Below are positions 45,331 through 58,090 of a stretch of DNA of 64,000 bases, in pieces. The stretch's first letter is position 1. Each line of letters starts with the position of its first letter. The DNA is from Stromatinia cepivora (lineage: Eukaryota; Ascomycota; Leotiomycetes; Helotiales; Sclerotiniaceae), in NCBI GenBank assembly GCA_014898415.1, contig RCTD01000011.1, positions 930,001-994,000 on the forward strand. Direction: 5' to 3'. The notes under the pieces were generated by a model, which did no database searches, had not been told where the DNA came from, and saw only the letters and a list, made by a program, of their open reading frames with translations. Position numbers and translations under genes: made by a program.

Positions 45331-48300
45331 TTACAATCCTCCTGACATTACCGGTCCAATCTGAATCGGCGATGGTCTACTACTCCTCCTCTTCGATTTA
45401 CTTCCCCTCCCAACCGTACTCCCACTCCTACTCCTTTTCCCCACCACCTGACCAGTCCTAAGCACCAACCCCCTCTCCCCACCCATGTCCCCCGCATTCT
45501 GCAACGCCCTCTGCTCCTCCATCTCAATAATCGCCAATTCACCCTCCCACTTCTCCCTCTCATCCCTATTCATATTTTGCCAACTCTTCCCCGCTAACTT
45601 TTCGATTTTTTGAATACGCTCGTTTTCTTTCTTCCATTGGTTGTATTCCCTCACTTTCTGCGCTTCGGCGTCTTCTCTATAGTATTCGGTGAGGGAAGGT
45701 AGGCCAGGAAGGGATTGTGCGGCGGTGATAGTTCGTTGACGGAGGAGTTCGACGGGGATACTGCGGGTGTGGAAAGATGAGGGGATTGGAGGGAGTGCGT
45801 AGTGGTCTATTGGTGGAGGTGGAGGGAGCGTAGGAAGAAATTTAGAGAGACCGGTTTTTGGCGGGGGGTTGAATTCGGGGACTGGGGGATCAAAAAGTTA
45901 GTATGATCTTAACAATTTCGGGAATGGGAGAAAAGGGAAACCAACCATCTTTCAAATCTTCCTGCATCCTCCAACTCAAATATGCCTGCTGATATGGTGT
46001 CTCCCCAAATGGGAAATTGGGCGGCCCACCCCCGATATGTTTAGGCTCTTGCTTCTTCATCAACAAATCCATTTTCTTCTCCTCGTTTGTTCTTCTCGGT
46101 ACAACTTCCTTACTAATCTCTGCCTGTAACACCGGTCCACTATCCGCAATAACCTGTTGACTAGCGGGACTCTGTTCACAAGGTGGCCATCTCCGCATAC
46201 TAAAGTACTGGCGCGGTTGATGATATTCCGTAAAAGTACGCCCCGCTACTACGGTGCGTACTGGGTTGACAAGTCGATCCCGTGCGAATCCCCACACCTT
46301 TTCGTTGATAGGGAAACGAGATTCCCAGTTATTGTTTAGTTCTTCGATGACTTGGGTTTGGATCATTAGGGCGGCGTATTTCATTCGGATTTGGAATGGG
46401 ACAATAGGGTCGAGGAGAGTTTCGGGGTTGAGACCATAATCAGTGAAGATATCGGGAGCGACTTTATGGAGATCAGATGCGATGCGGATTAAGGTTATGT
46501 CATTTGGGTTGGGGTTTGCGCGGGGTACATTGGGCTCTCCAGGATAGAGCTCTTTGCCTTCTGAGCGCTTCATTGTGTTTCCGTAGCTGTAATTGACAAT
46601 TTCGAGACTGAGATCTTGCGTGTAATGCGTTTCGTCCAATGTGAGTTCTTCCGTGTACATAGCGATTGCCCTACCGAATCTGAAGGAAGCTTTTTCAATG
46701 AAAGTGTAAAGATTAGGTTGGATAATTGGAGGTCCCGTGAAGCGATCTGCGTTATATTGAACGGTATAGGTGTTGGTAGGATACTCATGTTGAATTCCAT
46801 ACGCGTTATGCGCTCGTCTTCGACTTTCTACATACTTCATCTCGGGGTGGCCTGTAAGTGCCACTCTTGCTACGTGATCACCATCTGAGCCCTCTTGTAT
46901 ATCTACTTCTTCAGCTGGTTCAAAACTAAACAAATTAGCTATTTTTATATTAAATGATTTGGTATAAAACATACTGTATGTGATGGTACTCATGCATTCT
47001 CGTAAGGTGATCTCTCGCAGTAGCCACGTCCCACGTGGGCAAATTTTGATTAAGTCGACGATTATTTATATGTTGAAGAAGGACACCCATGGAGATAAAA
47101 ACAACCGATTTAGCGTCAGGATCATATCTATTGGTCAATCGAAGATCTTTCTGCGATATTGGTATATTAAAAATCTGGGGAGAAGTCGGGGGGTTGTCCT
47201 GATGACCAATACGGAGGCTTATCTGCTTCTGGCAGCGCTTCAATATCTCTTTCAAACTCATCGAGAACCTGTCTGGGCATATCTTCTGCCTCATTTGCAA
47301 CCGGAGGATATGGCAGCCAATGACAATTCCAAGATGGTTCACTTAGTTCCCGGAGAACACCAAGTTCTTGCGGTGTCAGTCTTATTTCTAGATCGTTCGC
47401 TTCTTCGTAAAGAGAATCGGCCGTTTCGCCAGGCTCGAAATTTACACCCCTCTGAACACGTGCAAGAACTGCCGTTAGGAATGGCCGTGCAAAAACATTG
47501 GCTGCGTGTAACAAAGCGTTCCAAGTCGGCGTCAAGTTTCCCAAATACTTGGCAGCAGTGTCTTGGTATTCGAACATTGTCGGAATTGAAAAAGGACCAT
47601 TATAATTAGCTGGCGGTGCCACTTGACCCGGGGAAATCTTGATAATCTTTTCACGAGCATCATACCAATCGTCATCTTTCCATCGCGTGTATTCGACCAT
47701 AAGTTTGGTGTAGTATTTTGTGTCCAATTCTACGGGTCGCTTGGTTGGTTCAAGTTCCATTGATATTGGTACTTCTGGTAGAGGTGGCTGCCATGGTGAA
47801 GGAAGTACAACACGACGAAATCGATCGTCTGGGCGACGTTGCTCATAATTTGAAGCAAGCAAATTCAAAGCCATCTCAATAGCCGCTCTCTGAATACCCC
47901 TTCTTTCGGCCTTGGACTGAAAGTTTAATGTGCCCGTGTCATAACGAGATGTTTGCTTCGGGTAGCCTAGGATAAACTGTTGCCAATTTTGCTCTCGATT
48001 GCGATGGAGACCAGTGTCAAGGTTGGGTACAAGAGATAGAGTATCAACTTTTGTAGGATGAATTGTCATCGGCGAAGGTGGTTCAGTAGCGAGGTAAAAG
48101 ACTCCAGGAAGATTGTCGGTATCGACATCTGTGCCAACAAAATCTACACTTTGTAAAACAGTGATTGTCTTGTCCTTGAGCTTGGAGTTCGCAGCAGCCT
48201 TGACTCCCAAGATGGTTCGTCTCTCTTCCTCGCTACACTTCCGCATGAGAATAGCCCATTCTTTTTCCAAGGCACCTCGACCAATGTCATCATCAGGCCT

Positions 48301-50705
48301 TAGTTCCGTCATTTCTTGTTCGAGGTAAGCTAATTCCTCTCTCATTTTTTGCAATGTCGGAGGACCTAATATACTCGTATAATTTTTTCTCAATTCCTGG
48401 GACCACCCTCCATTAGTAGCATCTCCCACATCACCATCCTCGGGAAGATCTCGGTTCAGTTGTGCATTAAGAGTATTTAACGATTCCGGGTCCAATCTTT
48501 GATGACTTTGATATAGAACCGATGGATCTCGCTGTCTGAATTGAGGAGCTTTCACCGCATCTTTTGCATCTGTTAAAACTGCCGGTATGGTCTTCGTTAA
48601 CAAAGCCTGCGTCTCCTCGGGCTTATAATTTCGAATCTCAATTCCAACCCCTTCAAATCCCGCTAGCCAAGGGTCGAAAATCTGAGAAAATGCCTTAAGT
48701 GCAGGATTTCGCACCGTCCGATCATCACTGAGTGTCTGATCATACATTCGACGAAGCCTAGGATAATAGAAAGGGGCTAGATTTTGTCGGAGTACTGCCA
48801 ATCGTTCGTATGGCAGTTCACCTCCGGCGTCGCCTTTCATTTTAAAAAGCCGATGAATTCTGTTTAATTGGCTTTTCAACTCCGGAGAGAGCTCAGGTTT
48901 AGGGGTAACCCAAGGCACATAGAAGATGAATGGTTGCAGAAAGTCAGGCGCTAACTTGTGTCTTATTGAGTCTGTCCTTAGAGCCCCCTTTTGTAATGGT
49001 AACAATACAATCCATGGTTCTCCGTTCTCCACAGTGGCCTCCTCGCGTTGAAGTTCAGGATTCTCGTAAAAAATAATATCCCAAAGATCCCGCAATTTCT
49101 GGATATAAGGATCAATCACGGCTCTCTCTCCCGCATCACGACGCCTAAGCCACCTACTCTTAGCTGCTGGACTGAACGCTTTATCCCAAAGCAAAGGTAT
49201 ATGCCTGGTTCTGAATTGTGCCCAATGTTGTCCCACTTCACCAAAAATATCAGGCTCAACAGGTGCAAGTATCTCCGCCATTCTTCCTAGTATGAACCAA
49301 TTGCAATTTTGCGGACCTTTGTTATCACGACATTCTTTCATATGATTGATGAGCTCTTCCTGCATATCATGCACTTCCCGCATTCGTTCGCCATACTCTC
49401 TGGGAATATTAATCTTGGTAGGGTCATATATGTCTGTCTTGACCATATCTGGCTCGTCAAAGTAGAACTGTATTTGAGGAGTAGTCTTGGCAGAGAGATG
49501 CTCCAATAGCTTGTCCTGTAAATCGTTATAGTTCTTCCAGTCGTCTTTGACAGCTCTATACTCCTCATCTGTCATATCGCCTTTTCTTTGCCCAGTTGAA
49601 TATACGTTAGCGTTACGCTCCAGTTCTTTTGCCTCTGGCGTCGGAAATAATCGTAAAAAGCCCTTCAAAGTTGCTATGTTCCAGTCCTTGGCATGCCGTT
49701 GATCTCCACGTCCAAGGGTAATAAAATTGTCTCGGTACATATCCAAATAGTATCGTACAGTTTCCTGGTATGCATTGATGACATCTGGTAGAGCGTTGTG
49801 CTTTGGTACGGCCTTGGTCACCGTTTGTGGGGTGACACCTAGGACCTGGCCACTGCCATACCAAGGATCATCGCTACTTTGACCCTTTCCAGTATCAGGG
49901 AGGCCACGAATAGGATCTGTCCAGAGGGGAATTAATGCTGGGTTATTCTTGGCGTCGCCATATGCTCGGTTCTCAATTTTGAAAAGATTACGATTCTCTT
50001 CCTCCTCCGTAAGATCCGTCAGAGTTTTCTTGGCATCCTCTTTTATGGCCCTGAGAAACACAGGATGATCCTTAGTACGCTGTACTGTGAAAGGAGGACG
50101 ATCTTCGCGGACTTGTATTTGAGTGCCATTAACCTCCTTTGTCTCGCGAATAGCAAGAGTCACTTCATTCGACATAAGCCTCGTGCTATATGGTTGGATT
50201 TGAGGAGAATCTACACATAGAGGATCGCCGAGATCTGAATTGTCCATGCGATCATGCCAATCAGCTTGTATATCTGTCATAACCTTAGCATCTTTGAACA
50301 GCTTCCAATCCCGTCGAAGTTTGTATTTTTCGACATGGGCGAGGTATTCTTGGATTTGATTGAGTTTGTCTTTGAAATCTAAGCACCGGTTTGCATCCTC
50401 GTCAGCAAGAAAAGTCTTGATTTGTTCAAGGCGCTCATTAACCGGCGGTTGTTCGTGACCTTTAAAGGTGGTTGCTGGGTTAGGAGGCGCTTCAATAGCC
50501 ATCTCATCAGTCAAGAACTTAGGAACTTTCAACTTCCTAGGCGGTTTGACTGGAGGTAGTGCAGGTTGCCTAGGCTGTTCAGGTTGTCCTTGACTCTCAT
50601 CTTCCGAAAGCTCTTCCGGCTCCGAACCATCCGGGTTCCTGAGGAAGAGTTAGATTGCATGAGTGTTTGTGATATGTCAATACCGACTTACGCTTTTGCT
50701 GGCAT
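45331..50705 (-). CDS. Giant unrecognised protein, about 1,735 aa, one frame break
   Basis: Minus strand. Exon 1 is 14 bases (50705-50692, MPAKA start), intron 50691-50639 (GTAAGT..CTCAG), exon 2 50638-46975, intron 46974-46926 (49 bases, GTATGT..TTTAG), exon 3 46925-45946, intron 45945-45882 (64 bases, with TACTAAC branch site), exon 4 45881-45331. All splice phases fit. Exon 2 changes frame at a six-C run (plus-strand G6 at 47188-47193); otherwise the first frame ends at 47167. The summed length is exactly one base over a multiple of three, so a single indel explains it; two adjacent genes is the alternative. The protein is charged, rich in Asp, Glu, Arg, Pro and Trp, soluble, without membrane helices. 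Its C-terminus is Lys/Glu helical and ends in a basic segment (GSKSKRRSSRPSPIQIGPVM). I recognise no domain and assign no function. Confidence 0.72.
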
Positions 50706-53354
50706 CTTGACGGATATGTGTGATAACTTCTGCTTCCACTTCTGTTCCCAAGTTTGCCTACTAATGACTGCAATCCTACACGAAGAATAGAAGCTTTAGA
50801 TTCCTGAGTTTGCTACCGAGAATTGAATGGAAGTCCTGCTTGAGATGTTCTTTGTGCAGGCTTTTACCGTCGCATCAACTTTTCTTTCATGCAAAATAAC
50901 TAAGCTTCCATTTGCATTTAAGTAAGCTTCGCGAAAGAAAGATTTCTCAAGGAAACAATCGATACATTTCTCACAATGAAATAATAGGGTACGAAATCAT
51001 GATAATATTTTCGCACGCACCTCAAAATATGATGCTCGCCGAGAGTCTTGGATTATTGAAAACCAAATAGAAATACAAAGATTGTATTTACGATGACTAC
51101 AGTTACTTACCACGATTTATCACTTAAAACAAGTGAAGGTTTCCGAGATTTCAGTCCGGCGGAAGCTCTCCAACGAAGAAACTCCTCGCAAAAAAAAATC
51201 GACTTCCAAATGATTTGATCCTTTGTGGGCATCTTTTTAGACTCTGCAAACGGAGAAATTCCAATATCGGATTGCTTTATCGATTATACCGTTCCTCTTC
51301 TTCTCAGATACTGCCATAAGCTCTCTTTCATGCTTTCTTTATAAGACTTTCTTCTTTGTCGTGATGGATAGAATGAAGTCTTTGTGAGCTTGATTGTCTA
51401 ACCCATCCCAACCAGGCAGACATGAGTTAGGTCGAGCAGAATTGAAAACTAAGGCTTTATAGAATCTAGGAGGTTTTTAGCAAGTTCTTACAGCGGAAAA
51501 GCTTTCCCCTCGCCTGGGAACAGTAAATCCAGGCAGCCACAAAACGTTGAGTGTCGTAGTGTCTAGATATATGAAAATGACGGATGCATCAACAATTATT
51601 GAAATATTAAGGAATATACAAGCATACATTCAAGAGTTCAAACAGGTGTTACGATAAGAGGCTATAAATTGTTGTTTCATCATGCATATCAAACCGCAGA
51701 TATGTTCACCATTTACATAGCATCCTCCGGTGAATCCTTAAGTCCATCTTCATCGAAAGCAACAGGTAAATCATGAGTTTCCTCAAATATCCATGAGGGC
51801 ATTCACTCCCAAGAGCAAGTCATCAAGCTGATGATCATCCATACGAAAGTCACGATATATGCCAATCATGCCATGGAGATTTCTGTCGTGTCTTCTGTAC
51901 TACAAAGCAGCTGAGCTTTCAATCAAAGTCCTGTCAATCCTTCACAGAAAGCGCCTATTCAGCTTGACAGACATCAACATTGAACATTGTAACACTAAGT
52001 AATTTCCAATATATGCATGAGACCTTCCCGACAATCTCAAAAAATGAGATGCAAACTTTCCTCGTCGGGAATGAAGGTTTTTTGTCCCACCAGAACTTCT
52101 AGGTGGCAGACAGACAATCATTTGCAAAGTAGAAAGAAAGCATTGTTTGCGATACACTTATCGGATATGACGAGTACTTCAAACAATCAAAAAAATTTGT
52201 TTCTTCTCGAGGCGGATCACAGGTATCCTTCTCATGATGTTTCGTCCCTTTGCGTTGCCATTAAGCACTTGCCCAATGCCTTACCTATACATGACAATAA
52301 AGCCTTCATCCCACCACCTTGTCCCACATCTCTCGCAAACAATCTCCATAACCCTGCACGTACCCGAGATGTACCCCTCTTCTTTCAAACTTCATACAAT
52401 TCCATAGATTGATCCCCATCGTACCACATATTCTTTTCCTGTCCTGTCGATCAGAGTAATGGAGAAAAGGAAGGATGCATGAAATGAGGTGTCGTGCTCG
52501 ATTATTATTCAACCCCATCATCCTTTCTGTACACTTCCTGGCTGCATAGTAGATCATTCTTCAGATAGAAATAAAAATAAACGCAAGGAAATGAACAACC
52601 CAAAAAGTGGAGTGGTCTTGGAACCATGTCACACTGACTGTTGGTTGGTCTCATTAGAAAGAAATTCTATAGAATATATGCATCATGTACATGACTTTGC
52701 ATAGACCCCGAAAATCCCAATTTCCTCCTAGCATCCTTTACCTTAATCAAAGGCTTGCATGGATAAATTTGAATGTTTGACAACACATAATCAATCAATT
52801 CAATCAATAAATCACACTTACTTCCTTTACTCAGTCGGTTCCTGCGCATGTAAATCAAACAATATTCTAGAAACAGATCCAAAGCTTCCATGACCTCCAA
52901 TTTCGTTTGACCTGCACCGCCGAAAGTCAAGGATGAAGATCTTCCGCATCAGAGAGAGGGGGTCTTAGACAATAACCGCATTGGTACCTAGGTACGTGAC
53001 TGCATGTGATTACGAAAGTATTTCGTAGAGCAGGACGGCTAGGATGAGTGTAGTAAAGCTTAGTAGGGTACGTAATTAGTAATTGTAAAAGGGTGCAGAG
53101 GGTTTGATGGAAATTGAAATGTTTGTGACTCCAGGAGGAACATGAATTTCGGATGTTATCGGTATGGACCTAACTGTGTCAACTTTACTGTAGCGAGTAT
53201 AGTTTGCGGCTCTAGGACCTACAGAGTATTCCTACTATAGGTACACATATGTACGGTAATTAGTATTCGAAACTTTCACCAGGAAGCGCGTATATTCGGT
53301 GATAGTTTCGTATTGTTTGGCTTGTTCTCCATTCTCCATTCTCCGTTCCATGTC
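50706..53354. other. Gene-free stretch, part 1
   Basis: Starts at the promoter of the giant gene. ORFs of up to 131 codons (52017-52412) have no recognisable motifs and look non-coding. Palindrome-rich GGTACCTAGGTAC lies near 52984. Confidence 0.45.
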
Positions 53355-53365
53355 ATACATACCAC

Positions 53366-53395
53366 ACCATACCATACCATACCATACCATACCAT
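53366..53395. repeat. ACCAT pentanucleotide repeat
   Basis: Six tandem copies of ACCAT with one variant unit at the start. Confidence 0.85.
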
Positions 53396-56300
53396 TCGCT
53401 CCTTTCACGCGTCAGACTGCACTTTGCACTTTTATCAATAATTGATTGCAAATACTGGAACGAAAGTGTGGCAAAGATCAAGCAGAATGGGTTTCGTGAT
53501 GTGAGGTGTGTGTGGGTCGTCGGATGGATGGTGTCAATGAGTTCCTAGATGAATTTCCTGAACGAGGCACTAATATCCTGTGATAGGATGGGGAATTGGT
53601 ATAGATAGCGTGACCGGGTTTAATATGCTAAAGATGAGATGAAAAATATGTATAGTGTGGCGGTGATTAATGAATGAATTGTCCAATTGAAGGTCTGAAT
53701 TGAGAATTTATTAATTTGTTCATCTGCTCAGCCACAGCCACCACTTTCGACCTTGGAAAAAGGGGATGACTTTCCAGCGTATCAAATTCAATTTCCTTTC
53801 CATACATATGCAAATAGTTTTCCGTTTAATGTCTCACTCACAGACGCAAACCCCAGTATAAATATAAATACCAAATACACCTTCCAATTCCAGTTACCAA
53901 CACCTAGCAGTCTTCGGTGCTCATTCCACAGAAATCCCCGACCCCAAATAATCCCTCCTAGCCTTACAAAGCCACCCATTCACACCCATTCATTCCGGAC
54001 AAGAAAAACACTACGTTGAGATACACCGAGCCGCCTTATTGGCATCCTCTTATCCTATCCTATGCCCTTCCAGAAATTCCACTTTCGGGGATACAACATT
54101 AAAATGCGTAATCCCCAGTGCATACTTACACAGCGTTACTCACCAACGAAATGGTTTGAAAAAGGAGCGTGTTAGATTCGCGATGAGGCTTTCCGTGTCC
54201 AGGGTCTCGCGATATTTCCGTGCTATCATATTATATTGAAATATCTATCATAAGATGTTTTAGTCGATTTCGTATAAAGCTATTTTTGAAGTAACCAAGT
54301 CATTGCTCGCTTAGGTCTGTTCGCAGCCCAATGTGAAGATCTCGGGATATCTATCCTCTAGGGGATACGATGACAGCCTGACATTAAGAAATTCTGACAC
54401 AGTAACAGAAATGGAAGCAAGACCTAGATGTCCACTCGTGATGCTTCCTAAGCTTTGCGTTAAACCTTCTATTGACTGTGTGATCTAATCCTGGCCGACT
54501 TCAAGCTTTGAAGTTGCTATGTTTCTACACTATGAGACTCTGGGATTTTGAGTTTGAGCTCTTGGAGAAACTTTGTTCTGCCGTGTCGCTATATATATGT
54601 ATTTGCTATAGGTAGAGTTCGTCTTATCAAAATTTCTATTTGTGTATCATGATTTATGTGGACAAGATAAGTTTTGACGGTGTCTAGCTTCAGGTATGAC
54701 CTAATTGACAAACCAATCCTGAATTGAGGATGTCAGAGCAATGATCGTTGGGGACTCGGGAGCCTCCACTCAGGTTCCACCATATTATCCAGCAGCGCGA
54801 AGGTAGCACTAGAGAGTCATGAATCTTTGCAGATCAACAGTTCATCAAGAAATAGATCTATGTAAACACATTTTTCACAAATTAAAGATTTAGAAGCACC
54901 GAGGCCTTATTCGTGTTCCCCTGGAACTTATCCCTATTTATACAAGTGAGCATAAAATGCATTACCCCGCATAAATAAGTACATACTTTCATAACTAGTA
55001 AACCTTAATATCTTCTACTAATACAGTTAATATATATCATTGATACTACTGCAAACACAAGACTCAACTCCGCAGTTGTCCTCTCCGCCTCACATCTCAC
55101 CTCACCTCATTTTATCAGAGACTCTCAACAGAGGCATCCCAAACCACTGCCACACAAACCTTACCATGACCTACAAATAAAGCGCTCCAACCTCAAACCA
55201 AGTTTCCTCCTACCCTATCCTATCCTATCCTATCCTGCATGCACTATGTGTAGCTCAGCGCTCAGTAGTAGCTGCATATGCAAGTGCTTCCACACGCACC
55301 CTTACAAAATTACATCCATTGTACGCGTTGACGCGTTGAGTGGAATGTAATGTACTTGGGAGCTAAATTTATGTGTATGTACGTACTTCTTAAACGTGTT
55401 GCACCGACTTTCCCCGTATGTAAGTGGAGGAGGGGCTAGGTGTTCTTTGATATTAATGAATTATCTATCTTTCTAAATACTTCCCGAGTAAAGTAAATGT
55501 ATAATAAAAGCAGTCTAAAATAATTAATAGGGTTAAAACCTACCCAGTATTCTTATCATTATTCCTCTGTGTCATCAAAGTACAATACCCATCTCCCATC
55601 TCAATTTCAAAATTTCCCAACTCCCGCTTTCCCAAGCCGTTGAATAGTAAGACTCGGGTCCCGTACATGCACACATACATAAACTCAACCATCAAATCCA
55701 TCTAAAACCCGATAATAAAAAAGAGGTCAGATTTGAAATCATCGCCTCGCATATCAATCAGGGGGCGACATACAATGAGTCAACAACATCGGCACCAAGT
55801 AAGAAATAAATCCGGATTCAAAACCATTCATTCTCCCTTACTCCACTACCAAATTGTGTATCCGCCGCGGCGCTGGTAGTGTTCAGATTCAGAACTATGT
55901 AACGGTAGGTGCCGCGGTTTCTGAATCTTTGCTTATTATTTTGGGTTTTTTATTTATATCTGAGGACTTATTGATTGTGAGGCGGAGATCTAAAGGCTGG
56001 GAGGCTATTGTGTGTTATGAGGCTTAAAGACATATGTGCGTACATACTGCCTGCGTGCATACAGATACGGAATATGAATCGTATCTGAGAATTTTACTCT
56101 GATACTCGGTGTAGAATCTAGATTGTTATTACCAAGTTGTTGTTGAATTTTGAAGACAATGATATTGTTGTATTTGAGGATCAGAATTGGGATTGGGATT
56201 AGTGCATAAACATACATAAATAGCATAACTTTATTTTCACCACCTATTCTTATCCTTTTAGTGCAGAAGTTCTTATGCTAGACTATGCAAGCGAGCACAA

Positions 56301-58043
56301 AATGCGGGGTTGGATAATTTGTAAGACAAGAGAGAAAGCCTAGAAACCCACGTGTTAAATAATCTCTATATGCATAAACAACATCACATCTTCATAGCAT
56401 GACACAAAGCCATATAAAAGCAGTATACATATAAGACTCACTCCGTACAAAGTATATTTGAACTCACCAAGACGATCCCCTCAACCCAACCAACCAACCA
56501 ACCAACCTCAATTCCTCCCTCCCCACCAGCAGCCTCATCCAGACCTTCAGGTGGAAGGAAGAAATTTTCTGCTGCATATACATACATACTCCGTACATAC
56601 ATACGCATCATCATCACATTCACCCCATACATAGATCCTAAGCGAAGACGATTTTTCAGACGGTGAGTGGGTGAGGAATGTGAGAATCGAGCATCGAGAT
56701 ATCTACGGATATTGTAGATAAGGTGATTTGATTGATGAGGGGCTACTGGTATTCTATTGGATTGGATTGATATCTGCTACCTACGTGATAGATAGATAGA
56801 ACTAATATAATTCTATCATCCAAACCTTAACAAAGAGAAGACGATAGGAAGTGAGTGATTCTTTGGCTTATGATAGGATGGTAAGATAGTGATACTCTAT
56901 CGAGTATGTGTAGAGGTACACTTTATTTGAACGAGGGTGAAAGGAAATATCAATATAAATTTAAAGGATTTAAATGTTTGCATTATATTAAATAGTTAGC
57001 TATAGCTAGGTATACTCTATATATTCTACAATAATATAAATCCCAAGCGAAGAAACGGGTCCTCTAACTCCTTTCCTTCATCTCACGCCTCACACCAACG
57101 CGAAAATCCTCCACGTCGCGTCAATGATGCCAATGATGCCAATAATATATATGACGCTTGAGCTTGAGTTTGAGACTAAGGAGTCAGGAACCAGGATGGA
57201 GCAAGCCAAAAGAACCACAGCAAAATGTATTCTCCCATCAGAGATTTCCAGAGGAGGGCGACGACCGAGACTAGAATGTGGAATCGATTCATTCGTCAGA
57301 GTACGTAACGAAACGATATTCTAGTCCGAGCTTTTTGTATTTATTTTTCTATCTTATTTATTTATCTATTTATCTACTCATTTGGTTATAATATAATATA
57401 AAAATGAGGCTGAATTTTGAATGAACTAAGGTTGTACATTGTGGGGACACTTATATGTATTATAATTATATACTCCGTACAGAGAATAAAACCAATGAGG
57501 AATGATCATATTCTAATCAATGAATTTAGTAGATGGATGACCCTTAGAGAGTTAGTGAAAAGATGACCAATCATCAGAGTAGAAAATATTCTTCTTGTAT
57601 ATAACAATTAAGCATGAAGTAGTTAATAGTTTAGTTTAAACTAACAAAAAATCCTCAAAGAAATTCTCATCCAAACCCTCGATCCATAATAATGCGGAGA
57701 AATGGATATAATATTATAATCATATGAATCTAACAAAGGTGGCGACGTAATGACAATAGGTACTGTACCGGGGCGGTAATTCAACATCAGCGGATCCCTC
57801 GTGAAAAGAGTTTGTAAAATCTTTTCTCCTTCTCAATGTCCCATCTATGATGATCTATCTGTCCAATGACATACACACATATATACATATACACATACGA
57901 ATCTGAACAAATACTTAAAAAAATTCAATAAATCGTTACGAGAAACTTAGGTTCTTGGGAAGTTATTCCCGAGTTCTTACGGCACAGCAATACAATATAG
58001 TTCTGAGGAGTTCATGGCCAAGCATAAGAGTGCAACCGAGGTG
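53396..58043. other. Gene-free stretch, part 2
   Basis: No recognisable gene. Short repeats: CCTAT at about 55211-55236, CAAC at about 56479-56505, many CATACATA and TATT runs. The 8-mer CTCCGTAC occurs at 56441, 56589 and 57473 (again at 61280). ORFs under 90 codons lack coding character. Confidence 0.45.
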
Positions 58044-58090
58044 CCGGGATCCGCTTGACGCCGATGTAGCAAGCGGCGTAAGACTCCCGG
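58044..58090. other. GC-rich two-stage hairpin
   Basis: Outer arms CCGGGA (58044-58049) and TCCCGG (58085-58090) enclose inner arms CCGCTTG (58051-58057) and CAAGCGG (58070-58076). The sequence is markedly GC-rich in an AT-rich setting. It is not a tRNA. It could be a structured RNA element or an old transposon end. Confidence 0.4.

Noticed and set aside
52017..52412. 131-codon plus-strand ORF in the gene-free stretch
   Set aside because: No motif, irregular composition and no supporting splice or promoter context; kept as non-coding.
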